From RUG023 sp900315435 (GTDB lineage: Bacteria > Spirochaetota > Spirochaetia > Sphaerochaetales > Sphaerochaetaceae), in NCBI GenBank assembly GCA_902788205.1, contig CADAJJ010000007.1:1-64000 (forward strand): a stretch of 64,000 bases of DNA, in the 5' to 3' direction. Shown piece by piece: positions 7,154 through 14,910 of this stretch. The notes under the pieces were generated by a model. The model saw only the letters and a list, made by a program, of their open reading frames with translations, was not told the DNA's origin and did not search any database. Position 1 is the stretch's first letter. Each line of letters begins with the position of its first letter. The translations under genes were made by a program, and so were the position numbers.

Positions 7154-8110
7154 ATGAAAGGAGAACGCGTTGCACAGCTTGAGCTGCTTCTGCACAGCCA
7201 TCCCGAGGGGCTGAGACGGGCGGAAATCGCCCGAAGGCTCGGAGTGCACCGCTCCACCATCAGCAGATATGTCGACGAGCTGAAGACCCATGACGTCGAC
7301 ATCTACGAGGACAACAACCTGATCAAGATCAAGGAGAATGAAAACGAGGCCAATATCGACCTGTCGGTCTACGAAAGCCTGGCGCTGAACATGAGTGCCG
7401 AGGCGCTTGTCTCCAACACCGAGTTCCAGAACGCCCATCTCGCCTCGGGCCTGAGAAAAATCGCGCTGAACATGCGTTCCTACGCCCCGAAGGTAAGCGA
7501 CAACATACGCAACCTGGCTGACCAGATTGACAAGCGCATCCGCGAGCAGGAATCGGGCGGACAGTTCAACTCGGTGCTCGAGGTGCTGATCGACAGCTGG
7601 GTCTCGGGCCGCATCGTCAAAGTGGTGCAGGCCGGCGGAGAGGAGACCGAACTGGCCCCCTACTTCATTGGCTTCCGCGAGGACGAAAACAACCACCGCA
7701 GTCCGATCAGCGTCACCGGCCGCCTGCGCCACACCCAGGAAATCGTCACCATCGACATCGCCACAATCACCAGCGCGATGATTCTTGACGAGACCTACAC
7801 CATTCCAGACAACCTGAAGCCATTCAAGGTTCCCGAGCGCCGCCTGGACTACGCCAGCGGAGATACCATTCCCTTGGTGCTGAACGTCAAGGAGTCGAGC
7901 GCGCTGAATGTCTTCCACTCCTTGGAGCACGGAAAGGAGACAATCACCAAAACAGACAGGGGCATGGAGGTCAAGCTGAATGTCGAGAACTCCATCGACC
8001 TGCTGATGAAGCTGTTCCAATGCGGCGCAAGCGTGGAGATTGTCGAACCCGCGTGGTTCAGGAAAAAATACACGAATTACCTGAAAGATATCCTCGCCGT
8101 CTATTCGTGA
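7154..8110 (+). CDS. WYL-domain helix-turn-helix transcriptional regulator
   Basis: A 318-residue protein. Residues 5-55 are a winged helix-turn-helix (RRAEIARRLGVHRSTISRYV). A WYL-like sensing domain follows at about 140-220 and a WCX-like tail at 240-318. Proteins of this build sense ligands or nucleic acids and often act as repressors. Start choice: ATG at 7154 with AAAGGAG five bases upstream; an earlier in-frame TTG at 7115 lies inside the operator and is discarded. It has its own promoter. What it controls is unknown; the near genes slyX and rubredoxin are candidates. Confidence 0.85.
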   Translation: MKGERVAQLELLLHSHPEGLRRAEIARRLGVHRSTISRYVDELKTHDVDIYEDNNLIKIKENENEANIDLSVYESLALNMSAEALVSNTEFQNAHLASGLRKIALNMRSYAPKVSDNIRNLADQIDKRIREQESGGQFNSVLEVLIDSWVSGRIVKVVQAGGEETELAPYFIGFREDENNHRSPISVTGRLRHTQEIVTIDIATITSAMILDETYTIPDNLKPFKVPERRLDYASGDTIPLVLNVKESSALNVFHSLEHGKETITKTDRGMEVKLNVENSIDLLMKLFQCGASVEIVEPAWFRKKYTNYLKDILAVYS

Positions 8111-8112
8111 CC

Positions 8113-8141
8113 TTGCCGTTTTTCCCGCTCTCGGATATCTT
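8113..8141 (+). promoter_or_regulatory. Promoter of the rubredoxin gene
   Basis: TTGCCG (8113-8118), 17 bases, TATCTT (8136-8141), just after the WYL regulator's stop and 22 bases before the rubredoxin ATG. Confidence 0.6.
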
Positions 8142-8163
8142 TGTGACACGGAGGAACTGAACT

Positions 8164-8325
8164 ATGAAGAAATACGTGTGTCAGATGTGTGGATATGTCT
8201 ATGACCCGCAGGTTGGCGACCCTGATGGCGGCATCCAGCCCGGAACCGCGTTCGAGGACATCCCTGATGATTGGGTTTGCCCGCTTTGCGGTGCCAGCAA
8301 GAGCGATTTCGCCGCTCAGGACTGA
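8164..8325 (+). CDS. Rubredoxin
   Basis: A 53-residue protein with the two iron-binding knuckles of rubredoxin, CQMCGYVYDP near the N-terminus and CPLCGASK near the C-terminus, and the conserved GTAFEDIPDDWVCP between them. One iron would be held by four Cys. It is a cytoplasmic one-electron carrier, in anaerobes usually feeding oxygen or peroxide detoxification enzymes. GGAGG lies nine bases before the ATG. The gene has its own promoter and terminator, so it is a single-gene unit. Confidence 0.97.
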   Translation: MKKYVCQMCGYVYDPQVGDPDGGIQPGTAFEDIPDDWVCPLCGASKSDFAAQD

Positions 8326-8349
8326 GAGATTTGTGTCTTGATGTTTCAA

Positions 8350-8377
8350 GGGCTTGTCGGAAACGGCAGGCCCTTTT
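8350..8377 (+). terminator. Intrinsic terminator after the rubredoxin gene
   Basis: A 9-bp stem, GGGCTTGTC with GGCAGGCCC (three G-T pairs), and loop GGAAAC are followed by TTTT. It separates rubredoxin from the next gene. Confidence 0.8.
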
Positions 8378-8380
8378 CCT

Positions 8381-8408
8381 TTGCCTTTCCCGGAATGCGG
8401 CCTATACT
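8381..8408 (+). promoter_or_regulatory. Promoter of the TauE-like gene, -10 box six bases before the ATG
   Basis: TTGCCT (8381-8386), 16 bases, TATACT (8403-8408), then GGAATC and the ATG. No Shine-Dalgarno sequence fits, so the message is probably leaderless. Confidence 0.65.
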
Positions 8409-8414
8409 GGAATC

Positions 8415-9134
8415 ATGATTCCCTGGTACTTGATTTCTGTAGCCTTTCTCGGAGCCATGGTGCAGGCGGTGACCGGATTCGGCGCCCCCATATTGATGAT
8501 GGCGTTCTTTCCCCATTGGATGCCTTATTCCGAGAGCATAGCATTGGCACACGCCATCGCCATGGCGGGTGTGGTGACGTTGGTGGTCCGCTACCACGCC
8601 AGCATCAACTGGAAGGTGCTCTGGCCCTTGGCCATCCCGTCCCTCTTGATCGGCGCCATCGCCACCCTGCTCTCCATCTCCCTGAAGTCGGCTTTGATGA
8701 CACGGCTGCTGGGGATGTTTCTGATCCTGACCTCCCTGTTCTTCCTCTTCCTCCAAGGCAGGATGACCATTCAGGCCAAAGCCCGAAACGGGGTGCTCGC
8801 CGGTCTGGCCAGCGGAATCTGCAACGGACTCTTCGGCATCTCCGCCCCGCCGGCGGCGCTCTATCTGATGAATGGGCTGGGACAAAAAGAGGCCTATCTC
8901 GCCACACTCCAGACCTTTTTCCTGCTTTCCAACGTGGAAAGCATGGCCATGCGCTCCGCCTACGGCGCCTATCAGAACCTCTCCTGGGGGCTGCTTCTCC
9001 TCGGATGGGCCGCAATCCTCCTCGGGACGCTCTGCGGCAACCTGCTCTTCCGCCACCTTTCCTTTTCCCTGTTGAGACCGCTCGTCTATATCTTTGTCGC
9101 CATCGCAGGCCTTTGGAGCGTCATCGCAGGTTGA
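8415..9134 (+). CDS. TauE/SafE-family membrane protein (probable anion exporter)
   Basis: A 239-residue, very hydrophobic protein with about seven or eight membrane segments. The opening FLGAMVQAVTGFGAPILMM is the first conserved repeat of the TauE/SafE (DUF81) family and GLASGICNGLFGISAPPAALY is the matching second repeat. Members are thought to move sulfonates, sulfite or other anions across the inner membrane; the substrate here is not known. The start follows a -10 box by six bases. A longer in-frame start would run back through the terminator and the rubredoxin end and is rejected. The MATE exporter gene follows 31 bases later. Confidence 0.88.
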   Translation: MIPWYLISVAFLGAMVQAVTGFGAPILMMAFFPHWMPYSESIALAHAIAMAGVVTLVVRYHASINWKVLWPLAIPSLLIGAIATLLSISLKSALMTRLLGMFLILTSLFFLFLQGRMTIQAKARNGVLAGLASGICNGLFGISAPPAALYLMNGLGQKEAYLATLQTFFLLSNVESMAMRSAYGAYQNLSWGLLLLGWAAILLGTLCGNLLFRHLSFSLLRPLVYIFVAIAGLWSVIAG

Positions 9135-9165
9135 ATTCACCCTCGATTTGGGAGAAAATGGCCAT

Positions 9166-10542
9166 ATGCGGGAAACGGGAGATTACGCACACGGTTCCAT
9201 TATCGGCCATGTCCTCAGGCTGGCCCTGCCGGTCATGGTCGCCGAATTGGTCCATGTCCTGTACAACATCGTCGACCGTGTCTATATCGGCCATATCCCC
9301 GGGGTGGGCACCGCGGCACTCAGCGGCGTCGGCATCGCCTTTCCCCTGATCACCCTAATCAACGCCTTCGCGGGCATCTGCGGTACGGGGGGAGCCCCGC
9401 TCTGCTCGATTGAACGGGGAAAACACCGCGACGATGAAGCCCAGCACATCATGGAGAACGCCTTCACGCTGCTTCTTGGCATGGGACTGGCGCTGACGAT
9501 CGTCCTGTTCCTCCTCCGTCGCCCCGCGCTCACGCTGCTCGGCGCAGACGAGTCGTCGCTTCCCTACGCCGACGCCTATTTCTCCATCTACGTCGCCGGC
9601 ACGGTCTTCGTCATGATTTCGCTGGGAATGAACCCCTTCATCACCATGCTGGGCCACAGTGTCACCGGCATGGTGACCATCATGATCGGTGCCTCGCTGA
9701 ATATCGTCCTGGACCCGCTGTTCATGTTCACCTTCGGCATGGGCATCAAAGGCGCGGCAGTCGCCACGGTAATCAGCCAGTTCTGCAGCGCCCTCTGGGT
9801 AGTCAAGTCGCTGCGTACCAAGTCCTGGCCCCTCTCGATCACCCGCCTTTCCTTGGACGGGAAGGTGGTCAGAAAAATCCTGGCGCTGGGAGCCCCAGGC
9901 TTCATGTTCAAGGCGACCAACTCGCTGACCCAGGCGGTGGCAAACATCACGCTACGCCTCTACGGCGGACCCGAGGGATTGCTCTTCATCAGCTCGATGG
10001 CGGTGATCAACTCGCTGCGCGAGGTGGTCTCGCTCCCCACCACCAGCTTCGCCAACAGTTCCCAACCGATCATGGGCTACAACTACGGGGCAAAGCGCTA
10101 CAGCCGCATCCGTCAGACCATCGGCACCATCACCTTGGTCACCCTTTCGGTCAACCTGCTCAACTGGGCCTTGGTCCAGTTCTTCCCAGTGGCCTTGGCG
10201 CGTTGCTTCACCTCCGACAGCGAGCTGATCCGCGTCTGCGTCCCCTGCATGCGCATCTACTTCGCCGTCTTCTTCATGATGAGCTTCCAGACCATAGGAC
10301 AGAATACCTTCGTCGCCATGAACTGCCCAAAGCGGGCTGTCTTCTTCTCTCTCTTCCGCAAGGCGATTCTGGTCGTACCCCTGACCCTGTTGCTGCCACA
10401 GGTCGGCTTTGGGGTCCACGGCGTCTTCGTCGCCGAGGCAGTCAGCCAGATTGTCGGAGCAAGCGCCACCTTCGGCACCATGGTGGCAACCATCTACCGC
10501 AAGCTCAGACGCACCCCGGACGGCGAGCCGTTGCAGGTCTAA
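9166..10542 (+). CDS. MATE-family multidrug/solute efflux transporter
   Basis: A 458-residue protein with about twelve membrane segments in two related halves, typical of MATE (MatE) Na+- or H+-coupled exporters: VMVAELVHVLYNIVDRVYIG in helix 1 and the paired LGAPGFMFKATNSLTQAV at the start of half two, plus PIMGYNYGAK, common in the NorM/DinF-type branches. The start is ATG at 9166. TTGAAT (9131-9136), 17 bases and a weak GAAAAT six bases before the ATG give a possible own promoter; cotranscription with the TauE-like gene is as likely. Confidence 0.93.
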   Translation: MRETGDYAHGSIIGHVLRLALPVMVAELVHVLYNIVDRVYIGHIPGVGTAALSGVGIAFPLITLINAFAGICGTGGAPLCSIERGKHRDDEAQHIMENAFTLLLGMGLALTIVLFLLRRPALTLLGADESSLPYADAYFSIYVAGTVFVMISLGMNPFITMLGHSVTGMVTIMIGASLNIVLDPLFMFTFGMGIKGAAVATVISQFCSALWVVKSLRTKSWPLSITRLSLDGKVVRKILALGAPGFMFKATNSLTQAVANITLRLYGGPEGLLFISSMAVINSLREVVSLPTTSFANSSQPIMGYNYGAKRYSRIRQTIGTITLVTLSVNLLNWALVQFFPVALARCFTSDSELIRVCVPCMRIYFAVFFMMSFQTIGQNTFVAMNCPKRAVFFSLFRKAILVVPLTLLLPQVGFGVHGVFVAEAVSQIVGASATFGTMVATIYRKLRRTPDGEPLQV

Positions 10543-10646
10543 GCAACGCTACGCCGGCACCTGGCAGGAACTGACTTTCCCTCCTTGGGCGGATCCTTTC
10601 CCATTCCTGAACCAAGAGTTAGGCCCCTTCATATAAAACTTATATA

Positions 10647-10692
10647 ACACTATATATGGTGTGTAATATCTATGTAGTACTAATCCTAGTAG
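10647..10692 (+). promoter_or_regulatory. Tandem NrdR boxes upstream of nrdD
   Basis: Box 1, ACACTATATATGGTGT (10647-10662), fits the NrdR consensus; its reverse complement differs by one base from the box before nrdJ (45927-45942). A weaker box 2 (10677-10692, GTACTAATCCTAGTAG) starts 30 bases later, the three-turn spacing expected for NrdR, and touches the -35 region of the nrdD promoter. NrdR represses ribonucleotide reductase genes when dATP is high. Confidence 0.8.
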
Positions 10693-10718
10693 ACGCATGT
10701 ATGGCTCCGTGCTATACT
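10690..10718 (+). promoter_or_regulatory. Promoter of nrdDG
   Basis: TAGACG (10690-10695), 17 bases, TATACT (10713-10718). Transcription would begin about 10725, exactly where the riboswitch fold starts. Confidence 0.6.
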
Positions 10719-10725
10719 GGGTCTG

Positions 10726-10801
10726 TTTCCGAGACCGGAGAAGCGAGGTGAGAATCCTCCACTGGTACGCAACTGTCAAAGTCAGATCGCCCCTCGGGAA
10801 A
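10726..10801 (+). promoter_or_regulatory. Cobalamin (B12) riboswitch in the nrdD leader
   Basis: The leader has the conserved core of cobalamin riboswitches in order: GGAGAAGC, GAGGTGAGAATCC, the ACTGGTACGCAACTGT segment and AAAGTCAGATCGCC in the B12-box position. An enclosing stem pairs TTTCCGAG (10726-10733) with CTCGGGAAA (10793-10801), with one bulge. It is a short version of the class. The ribosome site GGGAG (10818-10822) follows closely and there is no poly-T terminator, so translational control is likelier. Which B12 form binds cannot be told. Confidence 0.78.
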
Positions 10802-10827
10802 TACAACCACGTATACTGGGAGACAGC

Positions 10828-13023
10828 ATGAAAGTCATTAAACGCAACGGGACGGAAGTCGAGTTCGACGGACACAAGATTGCCATCGCCATCGGCAAGG
10901 CAAACAAGGCAGTAGCCACTCCGGAACTGGACGATTCCCGGATCCAGCAGATTACCGATACCATCACCAAACGTTGTCTGGAAGGCAGGCGGGCCTCCTC
11001 GGTGGAGGAGATCCAGGACATGGTCGAGACCGAGTTGATGCGGGCAGGGGCATACGAGGTGGCCCGTGCCTACATCCGCTATCGTTACAACCGCACCTTG
11101 GCCCGCCATGCCAACACCACCGACGCCCGGATCCTCTCGCTTCTGGAATGCCAAAACGAGGAGGTCAAGCAGGAAAACAGCAACAAGAATCCGGTGGTCA
11201 ACAGCGTCCAGCGCGACTATATGGCAGGAGAAGTCTCCAAGGACATCACCAGCCGCCTGTTGCTTCCCCAGGAAATCGTCAAGGCGCACGAGGAAGGAAT
11301 CATCCATTTCCACGACGCCGACTACTACGCCCAGCACATGCACAACTGCGACCTGATCAACCTGGACGACATGTTGCAGAACGGAACGGTGATCAGCGGC
11401 ACCGAGATCGAGCGCCCGCACAGCTTTTCCACCGCCTGCAACATCGCCACCCAGATCATCGCGCAAGTAGCCTCGAACCAGTATGGAGGCCAGTCGATTT
11501 CCCTCGAGCACCTGGCCGCCTTCGTCGACGTCAGCAGACAACGGATCAAGAAGAGCGCAGAGGAAGAGTTCGAACTGCTCGGCATCTCTCCTTCCGAGGA
11601 GCTGAAGCGTGAAATTGTCGAGAAACGGCTGCGCAAGGAGGTCGAAAAGGGCATCCAGACCATCCAGTACCAGGTAATCACCCTTATGACGACCAACGGA
11701 CAGGCTCCGTTCCTCACCGTCTTCATGTATCTGAACGAAGCCAGAAACGAGCAGGTCAAGAAAGACCTGGCCCTCTGCATCGAGGAAATGCTGGTCCAGC
11801 GCATACGGGGAGTGAAGAACGAGAAAGGTGTCTGGATCACTCCTGCCTTTCCAAAACTGATCTATGTGCTGGAAGAGGACAACATCGAACCAGGCAGACC
11901 GTATTATTACCTGACCGAGCTGGCGGCCCGGTGTACCGCCAAACGGATGGTTCCCGACTACATCAGCGAGAAGAAGGCGCTCGAGCTGAAAGGGGACTGC
12001 TACACGTGCATGGGTTGCCGTTCCTTCCTCACCCCTGACCGGTTCACCGCGGCGCATGCGGGCAATGTCGCTGGCGCGAAGAACTATGTGCCCGGCAAGC
12101 ACAAGTACTACGGCCGTTTCAACCAAGGGGTGGTCACCCTCAACCTGGTCGACGTCGCCTGTTCCTCCCACAAGGACGAGCGCCGATTCTGGGAGATCCT
12201 GGATGAACGGCTGCAACTGTGCCACCGCGCGCTACGCTGCCGTCACGAGCGGCTCCTCGGCACCCCGAGCGACGCCGCCCCGATTCTCTGGCAATACGGC
12301 GCCCTCGCCCGTCTGGACAAGGGGGAAAAGATCGACAAGCTATTGTACGGCGGCTACTCCACCATCAGTCTGGGATACGCCGGACTGGCAGAGTGCGTCT
12401 ACTACATGAAGGGATTGTCCCATACCTCTCCCGAGGGGGAGAAGTTCGGACTGAAGGTGATGCAGGCCCTCAACGATGCCTGCAACACATGGAAGAAAGA
12501 AGAGGACATCGACTACTCCGTCTACGGCACTCCGCTGGAGTCCACCACCTACAAGTTCGCCAAGTGCCTGCAAAACCGCTTCGGGACAATCGAAGGGGTG
12601 ACCGACCACAACTACATCACCAACAGCTACCATATCTCGGTCCGGGAACAGATCAACGCCTTTGACAAGCTGACCAAGGAAGCCGCCTTCCAGAAACTCA
12701 GCCCAGGCGGAGCCATCAGTTACGTCGAGGTCCCCAACATGCAGGACAACATTCCTGCCGTCCTCGCCCTGCTGAAGCACATCTACCACACGATCCTCTA
12801 CGCCGAGCTGAACACCAAAAGCGACTACTGCCAAGTCTGCGGCTACGACGGCGAGATCAAGATTGTCGAGAAAGACGGCAAGCTCGTCTGGCACTGCCCG
12901 AACTGCGGCAACGAGGACCAGAGCAAGATGAATGTCGCCCGTCGTACCTGCGGGTATATCGGCACCCAGTACTGGAACCAGGGACGGACGCAGGAAATCC
13001 GGGACAGGGTGTTGCACCTGTGA
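10828..13023 (+). CDS. nrdD: Anaerobic (class III) ribonucleoside-triphosphate reductase
   Basis: A 731-residue glycyl-radical enzyme that reduces ribonucleoside triphosphates to deoxy forms under anoxia. An ATP-cone regulatory domain occupies about residues 1-90 (KVIKRNGTEVEFDGHKI). The active-site region includes HNCDLINLDDML and the Cys pair in CYTCMGCRSF. Near the C-terminus a zinc site (CQVCGYDG...CPNCG) precedes RRTCGYIGTQ, the glycyl-radical loop. GGGAG stands five bases before the ATG. It overlaps nrdG, its activase. Control by NrdR boxes and a B12 riboswitch is visible upstream. Confidence 0.98.
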   Translation: MKVIKRNGTEVEFDGHKIAIAIGKANKAVATPELDDSRIQQITDTITKRCLEGRRASSVEEIQDMVETELMRAGAYEVARAYIRYRYNRTLARHANTTDARILSLLECQNEEVKQENSNKNPVVNSVQRDYMAGEVSKDITSRLLLPQEIVKAHEEGIIHFHDADYYAQHMHNCDLINLDDMLQNGTVISGTEIERPHSFSTACNIATQIIAQVASNQYGGQSISLEHLAAFVDVSRQRIKKSAEEEFELLGISPSEELKREIVEKRLRKEVEKGIQTIQYQVITLMTTNGQAPFLTVFMYLNEARNEQVKKDLALCIEEMLVQRIRGVKNEKGVWITPAFPKLIYVLEEDNIEPGRPYYYLTELAARCTAKRMVPDYISEKKALELKGDCYTCMGCRSFLTPDRFTAAHAGNVAGAKNYVPGKHKYYGRFNQGVVTLNLVDVACSSHKDERRFWEILDERLQLCHRALRCRHERLLGTPSDAAPILWQYGALARLDKGEKIDKLLYGGYSTISLGYAGLAECVYYMKGLSHTSPEGEKFGLKVMQALNDACNTWKKEEDIDYSVYGTPLESTTYKFAKCLQNRFGTIEGVTDHNYITNSYHISVREQINAFDKLTKEAAFQKLSPGGAISYVEVPNMQDNIPAVLALLKHIYHTILYAELNTKSDYCQVCGYDGEIKIVEKDGKLVWHCPNCGNEDQSKMNVARRTCGYIGTQYWNQGRTQEIRDRVLHL

Positions 13024-13586
13024 ACTACGCCACCATCAAGGACTGCGATATCGCCAACGGCGAAGGGGTCCGGGTCAGCCTGTTCGTCTCAGGCTGCACC
13101 CACCACTGCGAGGGTTGCTTCAATCGTGTCGCCTGGGACTTCCAGTACGGACAACCCTTCACCCATGCGACCGGACAGCACCTGCTTTCCCTGCTCGACC
13201 ATCCCTGGACCAGCGGCCTTTCCCTGCTGGGCGGAGAACCGATGGAACCGGAAAACCAGCGCGTCCTTGCTCCCTTCCTGGAGAACGTCAGAAAGACATT
13301 TCCCGACAAGACCATCTGGTGCTACAGTGGTTACACTTACGAGACCGACCTGCGTGGCGCGAAACCGGGAGAGATGTTGGACGGAACCATGGTGGACCCC
13401 CATGCCCCGGTATTCCCGGCGAGTCCGAGGTGCGAGGTGACCGACAGGATGCTGTCGATAATCGACGTGTTGGTCGACGGCGAGTTCCTCATCTCCAAGA
13501 AGAATATCCGTCTTCGTTTCCGCGGGTCGGAGAATCAGCGGATCCTGCATTTGCGGGATGGGAAAATCGACTGGATCGAACAATAG
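13020..13586 (+). CDS. nrdG: Anaerobic ribonucleotide reductase activating protein (radical SAM)
   Basis: A 188-residue radical-SAM enzyme that makes the glycyl radical on NrdD. The 4Fe-4S/SAM motif is CTHHCEGC near residue 30, followed by the G-rich SAM-binding stretch SLLGGEPMEPEN. The GTG start overlaps the nrdD stop (GTGA), so translation is coupled. Its stop is two bases from the convergent citG stop. Confidence 0.95.
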   Translation: MNYATIKDCDIANGEGVRVSLFVSGCTHHCEGCFNRVAWDFQYGQPFTHATGQHLLSLLDHPWTSGLSLLGGEPMEPENQRVLAPFLENVRKTFPDKTIWCYSGYTYETDLRGAKPGEMLDGTMVDPHAPVFPASPRCEVTDRMLSIIDVLVDGEFLISKKNIRLRFRGSENQRILHLRDGKIDWIEQ

Positions 13587-13588
13587 GA

Positions 13589-14413
13589 TCAGATCCGCGA
13601 GCAGACCATTGCGACCGAGAGCAGGTCGGCGGCTCCACCCGAGCTGAGGTTACGGGAGATAAAGGGCCCGTCCAAGGCGGCCAACTGATCCTCCAGGCAC
13701 CGTGCCGGACGTAGGTCCCGCATGGCCTGCCGGACAAACAGCAACCCCTCCCTTCCCCCCCGATGCAACAGGTTGGAGTCCTCCACATGCGCCATCAGCC
13801 CCACCAATGAAGACAGTCGGGCATGATTGTTCCTCCATCCTCCCTTCGATTGCAACGGGAGCAAGCCGTACCGTCGTACGGAAGGGAATCCCCCCATCAC
13901 CTCAGCCCGGATGCCACGGACCCCATAGCGGTGGAGCACCCGCTCCCCATGACTCCTTGGCGAGGAACGACCCAAGAGACAAAGCTCCTCGGCAAGGCTC
14001 TTGGAGGCTATGCGGGAAGCAAGCATGCAGACGGTCTCGGCCGAAGCGATTCCCTGACGCTGGGCATAGCCCCATGCGGTGTCGAGAATTCCCAGCGAGA
14101 AGAGCGCGCCCTTGTGGGTATTGACTCCTCCGCTGGCCTTGAACATCGCAGCCTCAGCCTCTTTCCCAATGTCCCTGACATCGCGGAAAAGCGATTCGGG
14201 TTCTTTCCCCTCCCAAGAGGCTCCCAGCCTGGCGAAATCACGGAAATACGGGGCCAAGGCCAAGGCGCTCTGATAAAACAGCCAAGGGTTCAGGTCACGA
14301 TGGGAACCATTGGACCAAAGGTCCACCAGTCCCGGTTTCGGGCTGGTATCCACCTCAAGCAACAGCGCCTCTTGGGTCACTGAAGCGATCATCGAAGCGT
14401 CACATCCCCGCAT
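13589..14413 (-). CDS. citG: Triphosphoribosyl-dephospho-CoA synthase
   Basis: A 274-residue enzyme that joins ATP and dephospho-CoA to make the precursor of the citrate lyase prosthetic group. It shows the family's SPKPGLVD motif near residue 25 and GVNTHKGALFSLG near residue 100, with RGIRAEVMGGFP further on. It is the last gene of the citrate operon and its start overlaps the 3' end of citX by 14 bases; a later in-frame ATG (MIASV) is possible. Confidence 0.93.
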   Translation of the reverse strand: MRGCDASMIASVTQEALLLEVDTSPKPGLVDLWSNGSHRDLNPWLFYQSALALAPYFRDFARLGASWEGKEPESLFRDVRDIGKEAEAAMFKASGGVNTHKGALFSLGILDTAWGYAQRQGIASAETVCMLASRIASKSLAEELCLLGRSSPRSHGERVLHRYGVRGIRAEVMGGFPSVRRYGLLPLQSKGGWRNNHARLSSLVGLMAHVEDSNLLHRGGREGLLFVRQAMRDLRPARCLEDQLAALDGPFISRNLSSGGAADLLSVAMVCSRI

Positions 14414-14909
14414 ATGCCTCCAATGCCCGCATGGTCGCCTGATAGAGCTCTTCTACCGGATGGCGGCGGCTTCTGGCGCACTCCTTGGCAGGACGGTCGC
14501 AGAGGATGCAGCGTCTTTCCGGAAAGCCAAGCTGGGTCCGGCTGACAGCCGAAAGGTCGGATGCGCGCACATCCAGGTCGACCCACCGGCCGACCGGATG
14601 GCGCAGCTCGAACTCCACCAGGACCCGTTTCAGGCCATCGGCATCGCGTCCTTCCCGATCGAGGAAGAACGCATAGGGACCGCTGGGAGGAAAGTCCTGT
14701 TCCAGACAGAGAAGAGATGCGTTCGTCTCGCGCTCCAAGTCCTGGAGAATCCGCTCGAAGGCACGGCTGACCACCGCGTTGTTTTTCTTCGGACCGGGGA
14801 TGTTCATCGTCGCGACGACGACGCATCCCTGGTGAAGCCTGCAGTATTCGGCCAATTTTCTCCAGCGGAGGTCCCTCGCCTCCAGCACTTGGGCAAGATG
14901 CGCGTCCAT
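14400..14909 (-). CDS. citX: Apo-citrate lyase phosphoribosyl-dephospho-CoA transferase
   Basis: A 169-residue enzyme that attaches the prosthetic group to CitD. Recognisable parts are MNIPGPKKN near residue 35, HPVGRWVDLDV around residue 105 and the Cys pair RRCILCDRPAKECARS in the final third. GAGG lies six bases before the ATG, which comes one base after the citF stop. Confidence 0.93.
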   Translation of the reverse strand: MDAHLAQVLEARDLRWRKLAEYCRLHQGCVVVATMNIPGPKKNNAVVSRAFERILQDLERETNASLLCLEQDFPPSGPYAFFLDREGRDADGLKRVLVEFELRHPVGRWVDLDVRASDLSAVSRTQLGFPERRCILCDRPAKECARSRRHPVEELYQATMRALEAYAGM

Positions 14910-14910
14910 C

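Noticed and set aside
10549..12225. A 558-codon minus-strand frame over nrdD
   Set aside because: It crosses the riboswitch and is antisense to an unmistakable nrdD.
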